Of a stretch of 19,967 nucleotides of DNA, positions 14,422 to 19,967 are shown one piece after another. The stretch is from the NCBI GenBank assembly GCA_029059925.1, contig JAIDVA010000385.1, positions 1 through 19,967 on the forward strand, written 5' to 3'. Position 1 is the first letter of the stretch. Every line of letters starts with the position of its first letter. The position numbers were made by a program, and so were the translations under genes. The notes beneath the pieces are model-generated. The model saw nothing but the letters and a program-made list of their open reading frames with translations. It was not told where the DNA came from and ran no database searches. This DNA is from Eubacterium sp. (GTDB taxonomy: Bacteria > Bacillota > Clostridia > Oscillospirales > Acutalibacteraceae).

Positions 14422-17400
14422 TGACAAAAGATGAAAACAAAAATTCTGTTGTTGCTGTTTTCAATAGTACAAACTATGGCTCTATAGATTTTAATCATTA
14501 TAATGTAGCTGACAGAAGCGGTAATGCTCTTACAGCTGTAACAGATGACAATGGTAATGTTTCATACTCATACTTAAATAAGTCATACGCTGATTTAGCG
14601 GCTCTTTTTGCTGATTATGATGCTGCTGAGTTTGTATGCTCAGTAACATACAGCAGTGATGTTCCTTACCTTACAGGTATTTACATCGCTGACCAGGCAC
14701 TCAAGAATGCTAAGATTTCAGACCTTGGTGCTCTCTTATCAGGTGTTGCAGGCAGTACAGTAGGTCCTATCCTCGGTGAGGTTGTTACCGAGCTTGCAGT
14801 TTTATTCAGAGCATCTGTTAACGAGTTCGTTAATTCTGACCTTGTAAATCAAAAGCGCGTTAGTGATAGCGGAACTGTTTTTGCAGGTCTCAACAACGTT
14901 TTTGTAGCTCTTCCACAGCTCCTTGATATAATGGAAAACCTTGCTGCTGATAAGTATGGCGTAGCAAAGGATGCTTGGACATACTGCTATGATGGTAAGA
15001 TTTATACAAACGATGCAGGCAGCACCTGCAATAAGGTAATTGAAGATATTAAAGCTTTCGCAGGCAGCAACGATTCTGACAGAGCAGTTGATATTCTCGA
15101 CTGGTTTGCAGATTTGTTTGTAGGCGATTGGCTCAATGCAATCTTCAGCCTTCTTAACAATGTTGTTTCAACTGAAAACGAAATAACAAAGAATATCCCA
15201 ATCGTTACAGGTCTTCTTGATGCACTTGGCGGCTTCGGAGAGGAAAGTATCCTTACCGATATCTTCAACGGTGTATTCCAGATTGACCGTGAAAGCAAAT
15301 ATTCATTCACCTTTGAAAAACGTGAAAACGGTTTAACCGGTCTTTCAAAGAACAATGCTTATTTCTTAATTTCAAATATCACAACACTTATTGAGGTTGT
15401 TACAAACTTAGTTGATAAATTCGGCGGCAGCAATGGCTCTGATGATAACAACAATGACAACAACAATAATAACGATAGCAATACTGAATCAAAGGTATAT
15501 GCTACAAAGGCAGCTAAGCCTTCAAATGCAGATAAGAATAATTATTCAGATGCTGAATTAAGCAATGCTTCAGATCTTATCAATAATTTCGATAAGATGA
15601 TTTCTTCTCTCCTTGCTGACAGCACTCTTAACGGATTTAATTTAAGCAAAACCGATAATATCCTTGCAAGCGTAGTTACCTTCTTCTCAAACTACATGGG
15701 TAACGATTGCTTCACAGATATCGGCAAGCTCCTTAATTCTTACACATATTACATTACCGGTTCAGAGACACATACTCCTGACGGCAATGGCAATGTTGAT
15801 GCTAAGAAGGTTTACACAAACGAATCATTAACAGGTCTTGTTGTTGAAACCTTCCTGTTAATCGAAAGCCTTGTAGAGAATCTTTTAGCTGATTATGGCG
15901 ATGTTTATACATTAGATAACGGCAATAAGGCTCAGTACAATCTCCTTGTTGAGGCTCTTGAGGGTCTTATCTCACCTGATGCAATCGGTGTAAGACTTGA
16001 AGGCTATGACAAGGTACAGAAGAAGCTTGCAGACTATAACTGCTGGCACAATGCAGCAGCTCAGACCTCAAGAGGCGATTACAAGATTAAGCTTGACTGG
16101 GGTATCAAGGCTGGTGATAAGGATGCCTTCTACGATGGTCTTTCAGCTTCATTAAGACTTATTACTTCAATTCTCAGTGTTGTTCTTATCAACACAGGCT
16201 GGTATGAAACAGTTGTTTCTCCTCTCCTTGATGCTTTCTGCACAAAGAACGGCATTAAGATTGATACACCTGCTCAGTTCGCAGCTCTTAAGAATGGTTA
16301 CCATGATGAGGTTCTCCTCGGTATCATCAGACCTGTATCTGAGTGGTTCAACAGCTTCCTTGCAAAACCGGCTACAACCTTGATCAGATCACTTCAGGGT
16401 ATAGCGGGTATTCTTGATGACAAGAACGGTGCAACAATCGCATCTATCCTTAAGGGTGCAATTACACCGCTTGCTAATGAGGTTAACGGTTTAGGTAATA
16501 TATTCGGACTTAAGAGTGACAAGTTAGGTGCAGCATCACCTACACTTAAGAGCTTACTTGGTACAGTAGCAAATATGCTGCTCAAGTTCGCTAATCCAAG
16601 CAACTTAGTACCTGGTGTAACAATTTCAGGCGCTAACATTATTCCTCTTGTTAATGGTTTACTCGCTAATTATGGAATCACTCTCAGACAGTTCAACTGG
16701 AACAAGTTCAGTAACTTTAAGAATCCGGCAGCTGCGCTTGTTTATATCCTTGATTATGTATTTGAGTTTGTTTTAGATAATGATAATCTTGAAGCAATTG
16801 CTAAGCTTATCGGCAATGATACATTAACAACAATTATTGATGTAATTAAGAACTTCGGTTTAACTTCAAGAGATATCTTAGCTGTTCTTGACAGAATTCT
16901 TGAAGCAACAGACAGTCCGGCACTTGCTTACTGGACCTTCTCAAGATACTTACAGGAAATGAAGTTCAACGGCTTCTATTATCCTGCGGGCATCACAGCT
17001 GATATGGCTAACAGAGGTGTTGAGCAGCTTGACCAGCTTGTAGCAGGTCTCTTCCCTCTCCTCAGTTCATTCGGCGTGGATATTGGTAACAGCCTTGAAG
17101 ATGTACTTGATAACAAGTTATTCACTAACGAGTTAGTTACAAAGGCTATCGCAGGAATTTATGGTGGAATTGAAGGAGATGCAACCATTAATATGGTTAT
17201 GAATCTTCTCGGAATTCCAACATCAACTGCAGATGTTGCTAAACTCCTTACAGACAGCAGCTACGGTGCAACCTACACTGCAGCAGCTAATGCTATTAAA
17301 GCATCAACTTGGGAAAACATTAAGAACAATCCTAAGAGCGTAAACTGGGGCTTCACAGACGGCTCAGACAAGGCTCAGCAGGGCTTTGTAAATGCTCTTG

Positions 17401-19856
17401 CAGCTGTTTTCCGTCCATTCTATAATATACTCAATGTATTCCTTAATGAAGGTGCTCTTCAGCTTGATGACATTGCTTATGATGCAATTTGTTCAATCAA
17501 CATTCCTGTAAGTCAGCTTTACATTGATCTTTCAATGCCGTCTGTAGAAGAGCCTGACAAGACACCTATTAGACTCAGAATAGAATATGCTATGAGCAAC
17601 GGTGTTCTCGTTCTCAACTTCAGAGAAAATCCTGACAACCGTCAGCTTTCAAGAACATCTTCTCTCCAGCTTGACTTCAAGTCAATTAAGAATCTTGACG
17701 ATCTCAAGATTATGGGCACAAACGGCTTCAACAGCTTTGCTATTCCTCTTCTTGAGGCATTCCAGTGCTCAGATATTCAGACCTATGCTCAGTATCAGAA
17801 TGCTGTAGCAAATGCTAAGGATAACCTCCTTCTTGGTATCCTTAATCCGCTGATTGGCGATACAGACGGCTCATTCCTCAACAAACTTGTTGAAAGCCCT
17901 GTAGACGGTCTCACAAAGCTTCTTCCAAATGTTGCTATGTATCTTGAGGCTCACAGCCTGTTCCAGCTTATCTTCAACCTTCTTGCTCCTGTAACAGATA
18001 TGATCAGTCTTACAGGACAGAATGCAGTCGATGTAGTTGATGTGGCTGACTACCTCCTTCAGGAATATGCAGACAAATCACTGGTTGATGTATTCAATAT
18101 ACTTTTGAATCCGCTTGTTGACTTTATTCTCCAAAAGGTTTTAGAAGGTAAAGACATTAAGCTTTCACTTACTCTTCCTTCAATGGATCCATATGCACTT
18201 ATGGGACTCGGCGAAGAGGTTACTTACACAAGTAAGGCAACAGGTGCTGACGGCGAATTCCTCACAGGTAAGATGGTCGGCAACATTGATCAGGGTAAGG
18301 TACTTGTTACAGTCCTCAGATATGTTGCAAACATACTTATTGATAACACCAGTGAACTCAAAGAGCTTATCGGCAGCATTGACAAAATTAAAGACAGCGA
18401 CAAAGCTGATATGATTATGTCAATCATCAACAGCGTATTCAACACAATCGCTAATGCTTCGGCTGATCAGATTGTAGCCGCTATATTCTACTTACTTGCA
18501 GGTACTCCACAGAATGCTTTCTGGGATTACACAAAGTATAAGACCGGCACATACACCTTCACATATCCTGAAAGTGTAGACACAGAATTCCTCAAGCAGC
18601 TTCCTCCAATGCTCGATGGCTTGATTGGCGGACTTGCTGATCTTAACGAATTAATCGGCAAGGCTCTCTTCAAGGATGAGCTCATCACAAAGCTTGCTAA
18701 GGGACTCTATGGCGCTATCGAGGGTGTTAAGATTAACGATAACTTAAATCTTACTCAGCTCCTCGGACAGACAGATATTGATTTCTCAACAGAGAATGTT
18801 GCAAAGCTTCTCGTTGATGAAAAGTATGGACAGAAGTTCACAAGCGCATCTGCAACAATCGCTGCTGCAGGCTCTTGGAAGAATGTAAATGAAAACGCAC
18901 TCAAGTGGGGCGTAACAGACAGAGACAGCTTCTTCCACGCACTCGTTGCTGTACTTCGTCCTCTCTATGGTGTACTTGATGTACTTCTTAATGACGCTTA
19001 CCTTGGTCTGTTTGACCTTGTAAGAATTCCTGGCTCAAACGGTTACACATCATCAATCGTTCCGCTTATGGAAGCATTCTCAATGTACAACATCAAGACA
19101 CAGTATCAGTACAGACAGGATATCAACAAAGAGTATGACGCAATCCTCCTTGACATCATCAATCCTCTTTGGGATTTAGTTGAGGACGTTCTCAATGCTC
19201 CGCTTCAGACAATCGCAGCAATTGTTCCAAACCTTGCACTCTTCATTGGTAACAATGGACTTTGCCAGATTTTCGACAACTTGCTCACTCCTATCTCAGC
19301 ACTTGTTGATTCTATCAGACCTATAGTTGATCTTAATGATCTTCTTCCAACTCTCTTTGATGCACTTGACTTTGATCTCAACAGTCTCCTTGCAAAGGTT
19401 GGTGTAAAGAACTTCACACTTGATCTCTACGATATCAACAAGACATTAATGCCGCTTCTCGGTGCAAATTCAATTATCCCGCTTCTTAATGCAGTTCTCG
19501 GAATCATTAAGGTTGGCGGCAGTCCACTCGGCATTAAGCTCAATGCTGTTGATTGGTTACAGCTTGCAAGCCATGGTACAACTATCGTAGCATCTTCACA
19601 GGCTGCAACTTACGGTTCAAGAGTATTTGTTCAGGGTGATTCTTCAGAAACATTAATTGCTGTTCTCAGATATCTGATTGAAACAATTAATGCAGGCGAC
19701 AACTTTGATAAGATTTCAAATCTTATCGGCGGTCTCCTCGGTGATGGTTCTGACGAAAACATGACAAATATGATTACTCAGGTATTGGGTATGCTTCAGA
19801 ACGATACTGACTTGGTTATCGCAGACCTTGTTGGTCTCCTTGAAACTCTTGCTTAA
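14421..19856 (+). CDS. 3' part of the frameshifted giant surface protein: tandem helical repeats of about 400-520 aa
   Basis: The ATG overlaps the previous stop (TAATG) but has no ribosome binding site and no signal peptide, and the open frame extends upstream to 14376, so this is the continuation of the gene at 11839. It is nearly all Leu/Ile/Val/Asn/Asp-rich helix. An Asn/Asp-rich linker lies at about residues 335-375. From about 470 to the end it contains three diverged repeats. The anchors are WG followed by a D-x-F or Q-x-F segment (near 560, 975, 1496) and (S/I/V)-P-L-(L/M)-(D/E)-A-F (near 598, 1108, 1547). After each comes LLxI(I/L)xP and an xP-xx-L segment. Unit 2 carries an extra beta-type insert at about 1013-1104. 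There is no dockerin, LPXTG or membrane anchor at the C-terminus (ends LVGLLETLA). Proteins of this style occur, from memory, in Ruminococcus-like genomes without assigned function. Probably a long cell-surface stalk or adhesin; this is inference. Confidence 0.85.
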   Translation: MTKDENKNSVVAVFNSTNYGSIDFNHYNVADRSGNALTAVTDDNGNVSYSYLNKSYADLAALFADYDAAEFVCSVTYSSDVPYLTGIYIADQALKNAKISDLGALLSGVAGSTVGPILGEVVTELAVLFRASVNEFVNSDLVNQKRVSDSGTVFAGLNNVFVALPQLLDIMENLAADKYGVAKDAWTYCYDGKIYTNDAGSTCNKVIEDIKAFAGSNDSDRAVDILDWFADLFVGDWLNAIFSLLNNVVSTENEITKNIPIVTGLLDALGGFGEESILTDIFNGVFQIDRESKYSFTFEKRENGLTGLSKNNAYFLISNITTLIEVVTNLVDKFGGSNGSDDNNNDNNNNNDSNTESKVYATKAAKPSNADKNNYSDAELSNASDLINNFDKMISSLLADSTLNGFNLSKTDNILASVVTFFSNYMGNDCFTDIGKLLNSYTYYITGSETHTPDGNGNVDAKKVYTNESLTGLVVETFLLIESLVENLLADYGDVYTLDNGNKAQYNLLVEALEGLISPDAIGVRLEGYDKVQKKLADYNCWHNAAAQTSRGDYKIKLDWGIKAGDKDAFYDGLSASLRLITSILSVVLINTGWYETVVSPLLDAFCTKNGIKIDTPAQFAALKNGYHDEVLLGIIRPVSEWFNSFLAKPATTLIRSLQGIAGILDDKNGATIASILKGAITPLANEVNGLGNIFGLKSDKLGAASPTLKSLLGTVANMLLKFANPSNLVPGVTISGANIIPLVNGLLANYGITLRQFNWNKFSNFKNPAAALVYILDYVFEFVLDNDNLEAIAKLIGNDTLTTIIDVIKNFGLTSRDILAVLDRILEATDSPALAYWTFSRYLQEMKFNGFYYPAGITADMANRGVEQLDQLVAGLFPLLSSFGVDIGNSLEDVLDNKLFTNELVTKAIAGIYGGIEGDATINMVMNLLGIPTSTADVAKLLTDSSYGATYTAAANAIKASTWENIKNNPKSVNWGFTDGSDKAQQGFVNALAAVFRPFYNILNVFLNEGALQLDDIAYDAICSINIPVSQLYIDLSMPSVEEPDKTPIRLRIEYAMSNGVLVLNFRENPDNRQLSRTSSLQLDFKSIKNLDDLKIMGTNGFNSFAIPLLEAFQCSDIQTYAQYQNAVANAKDNLLLGILNPLIGDTDGSFLNKLVESPVDGLTKLLPNVAMYLEAHSLFQLIFNLLAPVTDMISLTGQNAVDVVDVADYLLQEYADKSLVDVFNILLNPLVDFILQKVLEGKDIKLSLTLPSMDPYALMGLGEEVTYTSKATGADGEFLTGKMVGNIDQGKVLVTVLRYVANILIDNTSELKELIGSIDKIKDSDKADMIMSIINSVFNTIANASADQIVAAIFYLLAGTPQNAFWDYTKYKTGTYTFTYPESVDTEFLKQLPPMLDGLIGGLADLNELIGKALFKDELITKLAKGLYGAIEGVKINDNLNLTQLLGQTDIDFSTENVAKLLVDEKYGQKFTSASATIAAAGSWKNVNENALKWGVTDRDSFFHALVAVLRPLYGVLDVLLNDAYLGLFDLVRIPGSNGYTSSIVPLMEAFSMYNIKTQYQYRQDINKEYDAILLDIINPLWDLVEDVLNAPLQTIAAIVPNLALFIGNNGLCQIFDNLLTPISALVDSIRPIVDLNDLLPTLFDALDFDLNSLLAKVGVKNFTLDLYDINKTLMPLLGANSIIPLLNAVLGIIKVGGSPLGIKLNAVDWLQLASHGTTIVASSQAATYGSRVFVQGDSSETLIAVLRYLIETINAGDNFDKISNLIGGLLGDGSDENMTNMITQVLGMLQNDTDLVIADLVGLLETLA
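15410..15545 (+). other. Asn/Asp-rich linker inside the giant protein
   Basis: The codons give GGSNGSDDNNNDNNNN and onward, then a Lys/Ala/Ser/Asn-rich stretch, before helical sequence resumes. The DNA is a near-trinucleotide AAC/AAT/GAT run. It probably forms a flexible, extended linker between the N-terminal region and the tandem repeats, and it may vary in length between strains. Confidence 0.7.
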
Positions 19857-19884
19857 TTCATAAATTGAATTAAAGTAAATAAAC

Positions 19885-19914
19885 AAAGTCGGCAGAGAAA
19901 TCTGCCGACTTTTT
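19885..19914 (+). terminator. Strong intrinsic terminator of the giant gene
   Basis: AAAGTCGGCAGA (19885-19896) pairs perfectly with TCTGCCGACTTT (19901-19912) around a GAAA tetraloop, followed by TTGTTTT. It starts 29 bases after the stop codon at 19856. It confirms that the transcript runs past the frameshift and ends here, and that nothing further on the plus strand is in the same unit. Confidence 0.95.
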
Positions 19915-19941
19915 GTTTTGTATAAATTAAATTATTGTTTA

Positions 19942-19966
19942 TATTAGGATGTTACACACCCTAATA
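19942..19966. repeat. Inverted repeat at the window edge
   Basis: TATTAGG (19942-19948) and CCTAATA (19960-19966) form an exact 7-base inverted repeat around an 11-base spacer. It lies within a base of the end of the window, so its context is cut off. It could be a second weak terminator or part of an intergenic repeat. Confidence 0.4.
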
Positions 19967-19967
19967 A

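Noticed and set aside
15440..15485. AAC/AAT repeat run as a microsatellite or CRISPR-like array
   Set aside because: It is an in-frame Asn/Asp linker; there are no spaced identical repeats of CRISPR type anywhere in the window.

Overview
The window looks like a chromosomal stretch from a low-to-mid-GC, Gram-positive gut Clostridia, most likely Ruminococcus-like (Oscillospiraceae). The grounds are strong AAGGAGG ribosome binding sites, a signal-peptide style ending in '(P)FTAFA', dockerin-type EF-hand modules, InlB-like B-repeats, and a GC-rich palindromic repeat cluster in an otherwise AT-rich genome. I see no housekeeping gene, transposase, phage gene, tRNA or CRISPR array. Everything readable is secreted, surface-type protein or its regulatory DNA.

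Layout. A divergent promoter region (about 11054-11838) separates two blocks. To the left, on the minus strand and in transcription order: (1) a 2069-aa secreted protein ending in an Ig-like plus dockerin-like pair (4844-11053); (2) a 330-base gap full of inverted repeats (4514-4843); (3) a 377-aa secreted protein with a cohesin-like domain and a near-copy of the same C-terminal pair (3380-4513); (4) a 971-aa secreted modular protein with a cohesin-like domain, Cys/His repeats and InlB-like repeats (435-3350); (5) a 38-aa peptide gene (297-413), too short for ordinary gene calling; and (6) a hairpin terminator (262-287). Gaps of 29 and 21 bases and good ribosome binding sites suggest that (3), (4) and (5) are co-transcribed. 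To the right, on the plus strand, lies one very large secreted protein of about 2670 aa. It is broken into two reading frames (11839-14421 and 14421-19856) by an apparent loss of one A in an A-run at 14374-14377, and it ends at a strong intrinsic terminator (19885-19914). Positions 1-240 hold a cluster of GC-rich palindromes resembling REP/MITE-type repeats.

How the genes may work together (inference). None of the proteins shows an enzyme signature, an LPXTG sorting signal or a C-terminal membrane anchor. Two end in the same unusual dockerin (APND...YS in both EF-hand repeats, with a conserved cysteine pair), and two carry a cohesin-like fold. The simplest idea is a non-catalytic extracellular assembly, docked through a private cohesin/dockerin pairing and built from very large adhesin-like polypeptides. 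The cognate cohesin is not proven to be in this window.

Most worth checking: the frameshift in the giant gene, the private dockerin type and its recent duplication, the peptide gene at 297-413, and the shared inverted repeat TGAAAT-N6-ATTTCA in two otherwise different leaders.
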